Assembly (NCBI GenBank): GCA_037178855.1
Contig: JASJZC010000007.1
Location: 2,914,001 to 2,978,000, forward strand
Length of the DNA stretch: 64,000 nt
Source of the DNA: Oscheius sp. JU75
Lineage: Eukaryota > Nematoda > Chromadorea > Rhabditida > Rhabditidae
Direction: 5' to 3'
In this document: positions 24,494 to 38,300 of the stretch, in pieces
Layout of the letters: each line of letters starts with the position of its first letter
Position numbering within the stretch: position 1 is the first letter of the stretch
The notes under the pieces: model-generated
Told to the model about the DNA's origin: nothing
The model's database searches: none
The model's input: the letters and a program-made list of their open reading frames with translations, nothing else
Translations under genes and position numbers: made by a program

Positions 24494-27400
24494 TTCTGTT
24501 GTTCCCCTACGTGTACATACCCGAATACTTACCAAACGACTCCAATAGCGCTAAGTCGAACAATTCCCAAAATCAAATCCCTCACTCAACTTTCAAGGTT
24601 CCTTTAGACGATTCTTGCTTGGTGCTCATAGTCATTACCTGATCTGAAACACGGTTTTCTTTCAAACCTGCTCTTGCATTATGAGGTTGTCTTTAGGCTG
24701 TACTGCTCAGCCACTTTTTCAGTAAACGCTACTATATATCCTCGTGATTTTGTCTCGTTTTTATGAAGGCGGGAAAAGATCGGTCAGTTGACTCGCTAGG
24801 GTTTCAAATTACAGTTTGTTTGAAGATAGAACCAGCCCAGTATGCGCAGCAAAACAGAAACGAAGCAGAGACAAAGCCAAGAGATGAAAAAAGGGGTGAA
24901 ACATTGAGGTAAAGAACAGTGAAAGACAAAGTTGGAACGTTGAAAAACAAAACTGTCTCATGCATACTTTCTTCAACACTGATAAAGGTAAATCAAGTGG
25001 TTTTCTTCATTTTTTACTACTGTTTGTGTGGTTGCAATTGTGTGTTTATTTTTTTTAAATTTTTCCAGGTTTGTTAGATTTGTTTTAGGCTTCCTATTCA
25101 TTCGTTTTCGAAATCACATAATCCATACCCCATTTCTTTTGGTCCAACTCCTTCTGGCCTTACCACCCATTAAGCCATTGGAGATTAGCACCGTCGCTTC
25201 AGCATAAGTGGAATGGAGTAACTTGTTCTTCATAGAATCCATGCTCACTTCCATCTACTCTGCTTCTACCTCGACTGGAATCAGAAAGAAGTTTCATGAG
25301 ATAATAGAACGGATTGAGCAGGTATAACCTCCTGGTGTAAACCCTTGATGCCCTTGTGATAATCAATCAAACGGTTTTGGGGCTGGAGCAGCTGACAAGA
25401 GTTCACTCCTCCTGTCTGCCAGGTCCTCATCTTGTCGCATCGCTTTAACACTTCTTTTCTGGTGACACTGACGCACAAGCTTTCTTTTTTAAGGCAGCAA
25501 TTAAACAAGGTCTCATCACATGTGCAGAATGCTTGTTAGTAAGGATGACCTCGTTGGTAGAGCAAGGAACATGTTTGATTTTTAGTACTTGGAGAGGTTA
25601 TTTAAACCGAGGTGTCAGATTTCTGTTTTTATACATCTATTGTTCAGACTGTGCTACTGTTTACTGTTTTACTGTGTTTTGGAAAACTAGTGAACTTTTG
25701 AAAGTTTATATATGAAAGTAATGCGAAGTCAAAGAGAACCCGAAGCTGAACTATTTCCTTCCGAGAGCGGTCATTAAAGAGTCCAGCCTCAATGGGAGTA
25801 GAGTCCTTTACCCACGATGTCCTTGCAAATCTAATCAGTCGCATATTGGCCATCCCCAAAGTAATTCTCTACTTCCTGTTGTTCTCGTGGCCGCTTCCGA
25901 CATCTAATGACTCCAATGTTTTCTTCCGGGCTCCTCTTTAGTGGATGTAGCTCTGATCTGCCCTCATAACTTTCTGACGTTTCATTGTAGTAACAGCTTT
26001 TCTGTTTCAAAAAGATCACGGACCAATAGACATCCAATAAAATTATGCTTGGGAGTTAACCTTGTTGCTCGAGTCTTTTCAAAAGGAACACGTTGGTAAA
26101 CAAGTTTGGATGAATAGCAGAAGGAATTCCTGATGTCATCTGTCCCGTAACAATGCCTCATGCTCTGCCTTTCGCTGAATTAGTCGGCTTCCAATAGCCA
26201 TCATCATAGCTAGCGTATCATTTTGAGATAGTTGAAAGGTGCTCATTATAGCTGAAGAATATTAAAATGAATGACATTCTAGAAATACATTCGCTGAGAA
26301 ACATTTGGTTTCCAGAAACACCTTTTCAAGATTCTTCAAAATGAACTCGCAACTCGATTTGGAAGGCCACCTCCGGAGTCCTAAAAACCTAAAAAAAATT
26401 CAAAGAATTCACTCAAACACCAAATCCTCATTCTCACAGATTCTGGCAATGTTTGTAAAGCATTGATCTTTTTAGAAACACAGACAGACAAAAAGAGAAT
26501 TGAAGAGTGCGTGCGTTTCAAAAAGGCCAGTATAAGTCCAAAGCTTGTTATTTCCGCATTCAGCCTCTTCCGCATTTCATTAGCATAGCAAAGTAAGATT
26601 TGACTGAATCACTAGGCTAAACTCTTCTCCAAAGAGCTGTTTGTCTTGATCTTTGCCCCAAATTCAATTATTGAAGATGTGACGATTTATGCAAACATGT
26701 GTGAGAAGCTTACAAATTGAGTTGTTGCATCCTCCGAGCATGTTGTCATTACAAAGTCTAGCCAATTAAACTCCCCCACATGGTGCTTCCGTCTGTTTTT
26801 CAGACACTTTTAAAAGTGCCATTTCCATGAGATCGTGTCTGCTCTTTCGTAGACACACTGCATCACCGATTTAATTTTGAAACACATTGCTTTTCACTGT
26901 CACCTAGCCAAAAAAGATGACAGCGTATAAATTTTCCTTTGTTTTGTGTGTTGCAATGAAATCTTCGTACTTTTGTCGCGTGCAAGATTTTCTATAACAA
27001 CTCATTAACAGTGTTTTTCCGCCTATCGTATTCTCTTTATATTCCTCCAATCAAACGCAAAAATAGTTACAGAAAAAACATACTGAAGATCCTCAGTTAT
27101 TGGAAACATTGTCACAAGCTTCATAAAGCGACTAACAATTTGCACTTTTTTATCTATCTCAATACATTGATGTCATTTGCAGCCTTGAATAGGAATCCAG
27201 TCTTTTGACAAGGAACTTCCGCTGCCTCGTTCAAAGTTCCTCCTGTTCATTGGTTTGTCCCTAACGTTTGGACCTCTAAAATGCTCGAGAAGGAATGTCA
27301 GTTCTCATTTTTAATCGCTTCCTTATAGCTTATTGTTTTTGTCAAAAATTATAACAAACCCAGCTGTAATCCTATTCTGTGGCTAAGACGATAGTTGCGT

Positions 27401-29595
27401 AAGAAAGTAGGTACGCAACGAAAGTTCTTGAACTCAACGACTCCCGTAGTGGTCCTTGAAAAACTCGAAGAAACAAAGACAAAACTTTGGAACTATGCTT
27501 TAATAAGTCGCGTGCCTGGTACTAATTGCGTGGGATGCAGCAATTGTCCGAGTTGTGGCCGTGTTAGCATTATCGAGGCAGCATCTTTTCATAGCCAAAC
27601 CAAAGGTTTTAGTTTAAAGGTTTACGAAGAGTGTCATCGACTCCTCCTCTTCGTTAATCCGATAATCTGATCGGAGGAAAACGCTATCATTCCTTGTATT
27701 CTGCCTCATCTATGCATCGGATAACGTGCACTGAACTGCTCGTCGATTGGGCTAATAGGGTAGACGCTCTTTCAATTTTAGTTCAAAGAAGCACCTCCTT
27801 CACCCCCGTTTCCATTTATATCCGCCTATTGGACGTAAATAAAATTCTCTCTAGGGGATTGCACACGGGTCCCTGAATGGCCACCCGAATTATAAATTTT
27901 GAGGTCGGACATCAGTTTTTTGATTCTGACTGCCTGCTTTGTCTTAATGGCTTCGTGTCCGCAAAACAAACGCTTATTATGGTGGATTCCTAGCAGAAGA
28001 GTTTGTTTCTTTCACACGGTTTTGTGGCCCGCGGCGAGTAACTTCATTCATCTGACGATTTGATTTGGATTTCTCCGCCGGACACTCTTGTTTCCGTATA
28101 CAAGGCTAATCTACGCTCAGTGACTTTTCTTCTCTGATTTTCGGATATACTTTTCTGGGAATTATTAGTGCCCATGATGCATGGTCCCTGTGCTCAACAC
28201 CTTCACCGTAAACATCGCTCCGGCACGCAATTTTAACTTTTCTTTCTTTGACAAACATCATCAATTCTTATTGTTTTGGCGCTTTCCTCGTTGCTACAAT
28301 TATTAGCTTTGGTATGGACATTTCCTAAGACGGATTTTCTAGAAAATATGCGACTTTATCAAAAACGCAGACATTCTGAAAAGAAGAGGAACAGCACTTG
28401 TCTAACTATTCCCCGAATGCCATTATTCTCGGCCCACTCAGCGGTCTTCTGGTCCTGAAACATCTCGAATCTTCTGCATTTTGGCGGTCAAACTAAAGAG
28501 GAGCAAAAGTTATAAAAGCGTTATTATTTTAAGAAAGAAGCTTTGATATTTTTTAAAATTTAGACCTTTCTGAGCATGAAGAGAACTTTTTCCCCTCTTT
28601 TATCTAACAACAACAGTAGAACATTCTTTTTGGTCATCTACATTGCGGTAACCATCCAAAAGTCTTTGACCCTTCAAATGTCGGTTCAATTTTTGTGTTC
28701 TCCGAGGCTTTATGGTTAATCCTTATCAAAAATCCCATTGAGACTAGCTAGTCTCTTCAGTTAAGCACAATTCGCAACAAGTTTCTCACCCTCTTTCGCT
28801 CTGACAATTTAACTTACCAGCGTTCTCAACTGGGTATGATACTATCAATTAGCTGTCAATAGGCTCTTTTTATATCACTCTGTCACTGCTTAAAAGGGTA
28901 CTTCTTTGCCTATTTACTGACTCAGACAGTATGAAAACATAAAGATCTTGGGTTCAACACCGTTTTCTGCTTTTGCCGGTTTCGTAATGACTGTACTCGG
29001 TCAAACGCTCTTTCTTCTTCAAAATAACTCAAAATTATGAACGTGTGTTCACATTTAGAAGGTATCTGTCATTAAAACAATTACGTTAAAGTAATGGAAG
29101 CATCTCCGCTGTGCTTTTCAAAGCTCCAAGCTCAGAGATTTCTTTACGGATTCGAACAACAATGATTGTGAGAAGGCGCTGTCCACCAAAACAACGTGAA
29201 ACTCGTTGATTCAGGTCTTTCTTGCATCTTTAATGGAAGGTTCTAAAAGCTGTGATGGAAAAGTTTTAGAGCTTCCTCTCTGCCTCTTCCTGTTCATTCA
29301 TCCTGAAATATCTTTAAGGCACAATTTGAGTTCTATTTATGAGTGTCTTTGGCCTTGACTAATGCATTCGCCTTTCACATATTCTGGCGTCTGAATTTCC
29401 TTTCGAGGGAGTATATGAAGAGATCTCTATCTCGCACTTCTGCATGAGCTCTCCTCTTTAGGAATCTTTTATCAGTGAGGTCACTCTCACTCGAAGGCGG
29501 GGCTTCGCACCGGGGGCAACGCCCTCAGGGTCGCTGCTTATCCCTCATCGCACCACTTGTAATATTTTGACACAAAATCACGACTCGGTTTCCAG
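24494..29595. other. Intergenic region, 5.1 kb
   Basis: No spliced coding pattern is seen on either strand. A 91-codon frame at 27395-27670 (+) contains CVGCSNCPSCGR but has no start ATG and no linked exons. The last 150 bases before the GPCR contain a GC-rich stretch with a GC box, treated separately. Confidence 0.45.
29496..29545 (+). promoter_or_regulatory. GC-rich putative promoter element upstream of the GPCR
   Basis: About 60-100 bases before the first GPCR codon the sequence becomes GC-rich, with a GC box GGCGGGGC at 29496-29503 and a short palindromic GGGCAACGCCC. The start codon at 29596 directly follows TTTCCAG, so transcripts are probably trans-spliced there and this block would lie in the outron or promoter. 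The role is inferred. Confidence 0.3.
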
Positions 29596-31827
29596 ATGAA
29601 CGGCAGTTCTGACGGGATGTCATCCAAAAGTGGCGACGTCTCTGATCCATGGATCTTCGCTAATCTCTATCTCTTCTATTTGCCGATTTGCGTTCTTCTT
29701 GGCCTTTCCGGAAATGCTATGGTCTGGATCCTTATTAAGTGAGTACACTTATTGTTTTTTCCTGCAAAGGGTGCACTCGGACAGTGTTGACACAGGTAAA
29801 GGAACACCTTACCTTCCAAGCGCAGTAATTGCTATATATTGAATGGAATTAGTGAATAAACAAAATAGGATGCACCTGTCTTGTTAGGGAAGTAAAGTAA
29901 AGATCGCTAGAAAATTAATTTTCGCAATGTTGCTATACAAATAATGCAGCAAATATCCCTTGCAGGAGAAACCATACGTATCCAGGATTATTTCTATCCT
30001 ATTCCTTTATTAAATTCATTGTGATTGTAGAAGGGGTTCCTTTAAAAAAGTGACAACGTGAGAATCTTCGCCCGAAGCTCACAACAATCTCGTTTCTCAA
30101 GGAATTCCTGATTGCGCCGGATAAGAGCTCTTCAGAAATTAGCTGAGCGGGGAAACATTTCCCTCTTCCGGCTCTGAAATTTGATCCGAGTTGGGGACTT
30201 TTAGCAATGCGACTACTATGCAATTAGTATATGTATCAAATGCCGCGTATCTCACCAGTTAGCGGATTACTTTTGTCCTTGAAAACAAGAGTTTGTACTC
30301 TGATTTCTGGACCATGTACGGTAACCTACGCATGTGTTATTACTGGAAATTGGCCTTTTCTGGACAGGAAGGCACTGGGAAATAGCAAAACGTCAACCGA
30401 AGGAACACTTTTTCAGAACGAACCGAATGCTCTCTCGTCTTCCGACCAACACGTACCTTCTGTGTCTGGCCCTGATGTCATCCATGTTTCTCATCTTTCT
30501 ACTGGTCTTCTGGCTTGAAGAGGTCTCCTACCGCTACTTCAACGTATGCACCTCCACCTGTTACAACCCTTTTGTAGTCTCACCAAAGCTTTTATACCTC
30601 GGAGACACAAATTCCCCTTCATTTTGGCATGATCAAGCATGTTATTTTTCCACCTAACTCCCACCTGATGAACGAAATAGTCAAATATTCATATAGATGA
30701 TTTCAGATGTTTCACGTTTTTGCCTTCAAAAACTACAACCTCAGCTGCAAGGTAGACTTGCTAAAAGCATCGGAACTACCATACTTTCAGATTAACACAT
30801 TCCTGGCCCACGTCTGCGATTTTTCTAGCGTCTGGCTAATTGTCCTTGTCTGCTGCGAAAGGCTTGTTTTGTTATACCGAAAACGAAGAAGTTTAACGAA
30901 AGAAAGGTATTGAATATTTTTAATAACAAATAACAACATGGTTTAGAGCACGGATACAGGTGATTGTACTGATCGTTATCGCCATGCTTTTCAACTCCTG
31001 GATTCTGTTGGTAGCATCGTTGAATGATTCCAACCAAGAATGCGACATTGATCTCCGCTTTGTTCGCCTATATAACGTGATGACCATTCTTGAGGTCCTT
31101 GCACAAACTAATTATACAATTTGAATAATTCAGACAATCGTATGTATGATGGTCCCGACGATATTCATTGTGATTTCAAACATTCTCGTGCGCTACAAAT
31201 TGAACTACCATCTAAAGTGAGATTTTTAATTGCAGTATATTTTTGTTTCAGAAATCTTCCCGGATCTCCTGGTGTCTCATTCAACACTGCAGATGTTGTC
31301 GTCACTACAGCATCATCTGCAGCACTGAGCCAGCCAAACACCACATCCAAGTGAGTGAAAGGTTTTTCCGCTAAATACCCATATTTTTAGCGGTGGACGC
31401 TGTTCCCTATACAAAGTGTCCAGTCGCGCATCAGAGGATGTCGTTCAGCCGATGATGAAGCCTCGAGGCAAAAAGGGACTTCGACCATCTGATATCCAGT
31501 TGACAAGAAGTCTTCTCGTGGTTACTTCGGTCTTTATCCTTCTTAACCTCCCCAACTACTTGTACCGAATTGCGAACACCTTTAATCTCTGGTCAAAAGA
31601 GGTAGATTCTCGAATTTTCTTGAAAGCAAAGGTGTCAGTTTCAGGGAAGCTACCTGCAAGAAATCTCGTGGCTCGTTCACGTCCTTCTCTATACTCACCA
31701 CGCCCTTCTCTTCTATCTTTACATTTTCTATTCTCCTCAGATGAAGAGACGTCTCCTCCCGACAGCCCTTAAACTCCTGGAATGTTACTGCTTCAAGCCT
31801 CCAGGAGACCAATCATCCGACAGTTAA
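29596..31827 (+). CDS. FMRFamide-receptor-like GPCR (nematode FRPR type)
   Basis: Class A peptide receptor of 384 residues from nine in-phase exons: 29596-29738, 30417-30543, 30707-30751, 30791-30906, 30947-31094, 31134-31216, 31252-31350, 31391-31601 and 31645-31827. The N-terminus has NGS; TM1 contains LSGNAMVWILIK; TM2 follows LPTNTYLLCLALMSS; the conserved Cys precedes TM3 (NTFLAHVCDFSSVW), which ends CERLVLLYRKRRS. The third cytoplasmic loop is long and Thr/Ser-rich. TM6 contains LNLPNYLYRI, and TM7 ends in LLFYLYIFYSPQMKRRL, replacing NPxxY in the way typical of nematode FMRFamide/myosuppressin-receptor relatives. The ATG follows an acceptor (TTTCCAG) without any gap, which suggests SL trans-splicing. 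A poly(A) signal AATAAA lies at 31910. The ligand is unknown. rol-3 starts 481 bp downstream on the same strand. Confidence 0.88.
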
Positions 31828-32308
31828 ACTGGTTTATTAAAGTGATCGTTATCAAATCCCAAAATGCGGCGTGAATTCTGTGATTCCCTCTTTGTATACC
31901 CAAATGTGAAATAAAACTTAACAAATTACGTTACAGTAGCAAAAAAATGAAAATGTAGGCTGAACGCTATGTTTTCAATAGACTCTAGTTTGTTTTCGAC
32001 AGGTGCAACGGAAGGACTCAAGGACACTCACCATGCTATTTAACAAAATAGGGTGCATTGAAAAATAGCTGTTCGGTAAAAAGTGCCGTCTACTGCTGCC
32101 GGCAACAGGAGAGAATGCGATCGATGTTACGATCTAGAAATGTTCTCGATCGCGCAAAGGGTCGTCGTGCGCGACTGCATTATCAGACGGCATTTCCTGC
32201 TGATTCCTCGCTAATTGTTGCCAAATTCTTCAACTAATTAGACTAGGGAAGTGCTCATATTCTAATTTATGAGCTCCCAACTACGGTGCTAATGTCTTAA
32301 AGACAGCC
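31828..32308. other. Short intergenic spacer between the GPCR and rol-3
   Basis: It holds the GPCR poly(A) signal (31910-31915) and then a mixed-composition spacer with a palindromic segment near 32110-32170 (TCGATGTTACGATC..ATCG repeats). The 481-bp same-strand gap could be an operon spacer or a normal promoter. Confidence 0.4.
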
Positions 32309-35300
32309 ATGGATTTTTTATTATTATTTTTGACTGTATTGCTCAATTCATTTGCTCAAGCTACTGTGTTCTCATCTTCGTTAAAGACTTGTCAAGATCA
32401 ATGTGCTGATAGAAATTTGGTAAGTCTCTTGGGTTCCCCCACTTCAAGTCCATGTAAAAGCGTTTACGTAAGCCTATGTTTTTCTGTCTCCAGTCACTGG
32501 CTTTTTTGAATTTTTCTCGCAATCAATGTCAAACTCCACGTAGTTTAAAACCATGGTTTCAAGCTGATATTACTTTCGAGGCACAGGTTACCCACCTTGG
32601 CATGGTCAAAAACACAACACTTTTGCTTGCGACATTTTCCGTGAAACCTTTTTTGATTCCTCATTTTCAAACCTGTCTTAGATCAGCCTATTTTATTGAT
32701 GGTCCAAATGGTGATTAATGTCCTCCTTCACATTCATTGCTATCACTTTCAACATAGAGATAGGCGTGTAGTGACCGAAGTGAACCGAGACAAACCGCAG
32801 CAAGGTCGCAGATTGCTTAAAGAGATTTCCATTTTCCACTTGTGAATGTGTTCAACCTAGGCTCTTCCACTGGGTAGAGGAGAGCTCTCATGGAGTGCAG
32901 AAGCAATTGGAGCGTGTGGTTACAGCTGTGCCATAAAGTCTGTATGTTACGAGGTCGATGTAGGTGTGAAAGACGCTATCTTTAGTGTCACCACGGCTGC
33001 CACGATCTGGATGAACCCATCTCGCGCTGTCATGCCAGATGTTCTGAGGAAGGAATCGCTTTTGAGAGTTGTGCACAGGGATGTCAAGCTGTTGAGCAAG
33101 CTTTTCTCATTCAAGTTCAAGGCAATTTGAACAAAAATTCCAGAATGAGAGAATAAGTTTTTAGAGCTTGTAAACACCGTAGCAACATCTGGGGAACAAA
33201 TTGAAGGCGGTGTTCGTCTGATTTACACTTTTTCAGAGAGTGTCTCACCTCAACTTCAAGAAATTGCTGCTGCTGAAGTAAGTATAGCACAATAAAACTG
33301 TACACGTCTCTTTCGGTACAATGGGTAGCTCATTCGCGCTCAAAAACAGTCAGTTACGGCTGGAAATGGACTCCACTAGCTTCAACAGCATTCAGAAACA
33401 ATACTCTCGTCTCCCATGTTATATTGAATGAAGAAAAATCATCAAACATCGAGGTATATTCCATATAATTTCCATGACATTTTCTTTTTCAAGTTCCGAC
33501 TGGCTGTATTCTATCGGAATCGCGTAGTAGTTTCCCACCCGGTCACCTATACCCAGTCAAATGTCAACATTCCGGTCCTTCTGGAGGTCACTCACCAGCG
33601 TCAGATGAGAAATGATAAAGTGGCAGTCTGCTGGAAAATTAACCAAGAGAGTGCCAGAGTGAAGCTTATTGTAACATCTCTAGATGGTACAGAGCTTCAA
33701 ACTGTGGAAAGCGGTCGGAAGTAGGCAATCTCATAAACTTGATAAAAGTTATTAAGATGCCATCTTTTGAAAAACCTAACTTCGGAAAACTGTTGTCGTG
33801 TCAGTCTCACAGATGTCACCTTTCCCGATCAGGTCAATCCGGCAACAAACTCTACAACGCTGGATATAAAGAGAATTGAAGGTATTAGCTCCTAGGAATC
33901 TGACTTCCTCTTTCAGACCCTCTGACCGTGATGAATGGAATACAAATACCTAAACTCGTAATGGTCAATGGGTCTCATTTGCTGCAAATGAGAAATATTG
34001 ACGATTATGTAGTCAACGATGAGCCCAATGTTGTGCCTTTCGCGGTTGCCGAAGAAGATTCATTGACAGGTATGTTCTTTGTCAACCTCTGTACTCTCTC
34101 AGCTGCATGCGGTATCTCTTCATCTGAGGTAATTGTGGGAAGCTCTCGAGGAGGATTGTGGAGGGTTGCCATGGAGTTCAATGAGACTCAGATAGAATCC
34201 GATGTCAGCCAATTGAGGGATTGTGATGAGGAACATAACAGAATATGGCAGATTGTCTATGGTAGCACAATCTTTTCACAACAGTTCAAGAAAAGTTGTA
34301 GACAGTATCAACAACTTTATCTACGCTGTTTTCGGAGACAAAGGAATTCTGAGATGTCCTCTTGAGAGAGGGAACTGTACTCTTGCTACCAATACCGACA
34401 CCCTAAATCCTGTCAGACAGATTGCAGTAGATGCAATTAATGGGTCAGTCTGGTAAAATCTTTTGAACTCTTTTCAGATATCTATATTTTGTTGGAGCTG
34501 ACCATCAGGCATATAGAACGTCTCTGTTTCCATTCAACACCGAGGAGACCTACACTCTATCGAATATCAATGCGCTTACCGAGATTACTTCTGTGAGCAG
34601 TATCTTTTTTGACTGGACCAGCTTTGAACTGTACGCAGCACTCAAGAACAGTAGGTATTTTATATTTCGGTACAATGGATCTATAGGTTCTATTATCGTG
34701 TATGACGTAGTTTCCGGAGAGATCCGAGAAAAGCGGCATACTGAATATATGGAAGTTACCAGATTGGAAGTTTTGGGAGAAAGACTCTTTTGGACTAGAG
34801 AAAAGTGTGGCGACTCGGTCATAGATGCAGTTTGTTTCTACTCGGAAGATCAACAAAACAGCGAGATAGAGAAACAGCCATACTTTAGCAGGTAACCATA
34901 ATATATTTTAATTGCATTTTGCAGATATCTCTATGCCGCCACGATAAACGACTTCACTTTCTTGACAACACCAGCTCAGTTATTCTCACTGGCTCCATTG
35001 GGAGATGTGTCGCTCATTGCCAGTGACTCCGAAGGTCTGATCACATGGGTTGAATCAAAGCCCGAGCCCTTCACCGTTTCCGGACATCAGTGGTGGAACT
35101 CTACAATAGAACTGAAACTTATTCAAAATAATGAGATCAGCCTTCTATTCGGAGAAGGCAACAATATGGTATGGTGTTTTGCTTCTCTAGACAAATTAAA
35201 CCATTTAGACTATCACCGTCTCTCCTGGAGTTGAGTATAGTCTACGATTACGCCGTTGTCTCGAAGATACTTGTTCACCCTCCATCGAGACAAAAGAAAC

Positions 35301-38300
35301 AGCAATGGCAAAACAGATGAGTATGTCTATTACATTCTTCACTAAACAAGATATATTTAAGATCCTTCACTCGTGCTCCTAAAGAAATCTACCGATTCTA
35401 TTCAAGTGTTGGACATTCTCGGAAGACCATTGGATATGCAGACCTCTGTTGGTAAGGGTTTAGATGGGTTTAAACAGAGCTTAAATGTAGGCGTCAACAT
35501 TCCAATCAACATTGCTGAGCCTTTTGCTATCGATAACACGACTCTTTCCTACTATGCACTTTCGTCCGATGTAAGTTTGATGAACGAAGAAGGGAAACAA
35601 AACTTGAAGACATGGATCAGTCAAGGCAGTCTGGATGGCTCAACAGCAACCAGTTTCACTGGTTACTCAACAATTTCCCATCTCGCTACAGCTCCGAGTA
35701 GGGCTCTCTTGTTTGTCGCATCTTCCTACCAAATTTTGTCCTTTCGCTTGACAGGAACCTTTGATCACACGTAAGAATTAGATTAAAAAAAACTTAACAA
35801 AAGCTGTAGGTACTACTCATGCGCTTCAGTCTCAGATGAATGTGGTCAGGTCGTCGGTCTGTCAGTAGACGATCAAACTGGTGAAGTACATTTTGCGCTG
35901 AGGATGCCAAAAGGAACCTTTGTTTTGTTCGAGGCCAATCAGGAAGACCGTACCCCTCGATTGCTTTCGGAAAGTGCAGCAATTCCCGAGTTTGTTCGTT
36001 TGTTTTTTCTGATTAAAGAGATGTTAAGAATCAAGCAATTGATAGTAGCTCAGGAGAAAGTGGTGTTTTTGACCAGAGACGGCCGCGTTGGTGTTTGCGA
36101 CAAGCACCTGGAAAACTTAAACATGAATCTGGGGCTTGATCGTGTTACATCTCTTCTTCCATTGACACCCGATCGTGGAACTAATATTGGGACTTTTACG
36201 GGAGAAATTATGATGAGTACGGAGCAGAAAGATCGGATAATGTGGAATGTGGAACCAAGAAAAATTGCTGGAAAAACATTATTTAAGGTTAATGCTTAAC
36301 ATACAAATCACAATTCGCTTAGGTGTCTCTTTATAAAGAAAAGCTTGGTACAGGAGAGAAACGTGTGGAAGTGACTACAGAGAATGGTTTCACATTACCG
36401 ACAGACCTATTGGAAGTTTGGAGCTCTGCTCAGAAGTTTGACATCAATGTGGAAGGGTTCACAGCTTGGACAGCAATGGCAATCAACAAAACTGGTCTTC
36501 AAGCTCCTGTGAAACCTCCAGGTATTCCAACTGCTGTCAGCATATACGCCACACAACAGGTAAGCAATCTTTTTATCCTACACCAAAGTTTTGAGAAAAC
36601 CGTGGACGGAGCCCGAGCCATCATATCTTTCTTCTGGGGTCCGCCACTTGAATGGAACGGTACTCCGTTCCAATATCTTGCCAACTGCACAAAAGAGGAT
36701 GGTTCGACCCAGGGTGGAACAGTTGGTAGTACTGTTACGCATTACTCGTTTGCTGTCAAAAGCGGAAAAGTGAGCTGTATTGTGGCTGCATCCAATGAAC
36801 CGAGTAATATTGGAAGTTATACAGAAGCCGTGACTATTGATAGCAGTGGTATGGTAGAAGGATATGGAAAAGTTTAAACGTTTAAGAGCTTAAACCACTT
36901 GTGAGACTGTTTGCCATCGATTCGACTAATGCACTAATTGCCATAACCGACATCCGGACTGATTTGACTATCAAGCGCCAAAAAAGGCAGTCCGCTCAAG
37001 TAAGAACAGTGCTACTTTTGAAACCCGGATTACAGCAGATGGAATACCAAGCCATAGCCTTCATTGGAAACGATCTGTTTGCTGTGAGGAAAGAACACGA
37101 CTCCGTACAGCCTTTGCTAGTCCAAATTGATACCAATGACATGGACACTATCGTGCACAAAGTAAGCGTTTCAAATGTTATTATCGAACAATTCTATAGG
37201 TTTCTATTGGAGGCGATATTGGTCGAATAGAAACAATGACATCAGATTGGGTAGCCAATAGACTGCTCTTTGTCTCAGGAATGTCCCTGTATCAACTGTC
37301 ACTGGATCCATTTTTGACTACCTCTCTGTTGAATCCAAGGAAACTCATTGACTTGAGCACAGTAGCCACTGATGCTAAACAGTTGACTTTCGACCCTTTC
37401 AAAAAGTAGGACATGGCAATTTACTTGAGACAAGGCTTCAGTATTGCTTATCTCTTGACAAGAAACGGCTCTCTTTTCTCTTTAAACTTGTGGAAGGAGA
37501 ATGAGCAGAATTTGGCTCTAGCGGTTCCATGCTTAGCTTCTCAGACTGTTACCTGGATGATGACTGGTAAGAACATTTATTATCTACTTTTATGTTTCAG
37601 AATTTACATGGAACAGACCAAATTCACCAAAAATTTACGCCTTGACCTGGAATGGTCTGATAGCCGTCGATCTTGAGGAAAACAGCCAGTGCAATGAAGT
37701 GAGGATAGATTGGATCAAGTTTGGAGGTAGGATTTGATAGTGAACAGTTAATATTTGTATTTTAGACAAGGGGATCAAAGGTATAACTGCATTTGCCATT
37801 GCTGACAAACTTCTTGTCTTTGTGTCTGCTCAAGAGATGCTCTTCTACGAAAGCGGAGAGCTGACCCGAATCCCTATCACAAATCCACCTTTGAGGCAAA
37901 TCTTGGCTGTCAGTCAGAGCGGGCAGCCCTTCCCAGGTAATTATTGAAGCCTTTAGATCCATCCAGTTATGCAATCCCTTAGATCGATCGTGTTTTGCCT
38001 TACCGTCTTCCAGTGGAATTCAGTTTACTATCATAAACGAGGGCAAAACTGGAGCATTCCTTGACGTTCAAAAACCTTCTTTACCAACAGCATGTGCTGG
38101 TGTATCGTTCCCTCAGACCCACTACGAGGTTTTTTTTTTTTGTAAATCATAAATTCTGCATTATAAGGTTTACTTCACAAGGAAGAATGCTGAAAAGGTG
38201 AAACATATCAGAAGTTTCTCGGACAAAATACACGTCGAAAATGGAATTCTGGACAAGGAGACAGACTACGAGGTATTCAGTTTGCATGTTCCAAATAATC

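Noticed and set aside
27395-27670. Cys-rich 91-codon frame (CVGCSNCPSCGR)
   Set aside because: Starts from TTG, the cysteine cluster is too short for a known zinc domain, and no neighbouring exon extends it.
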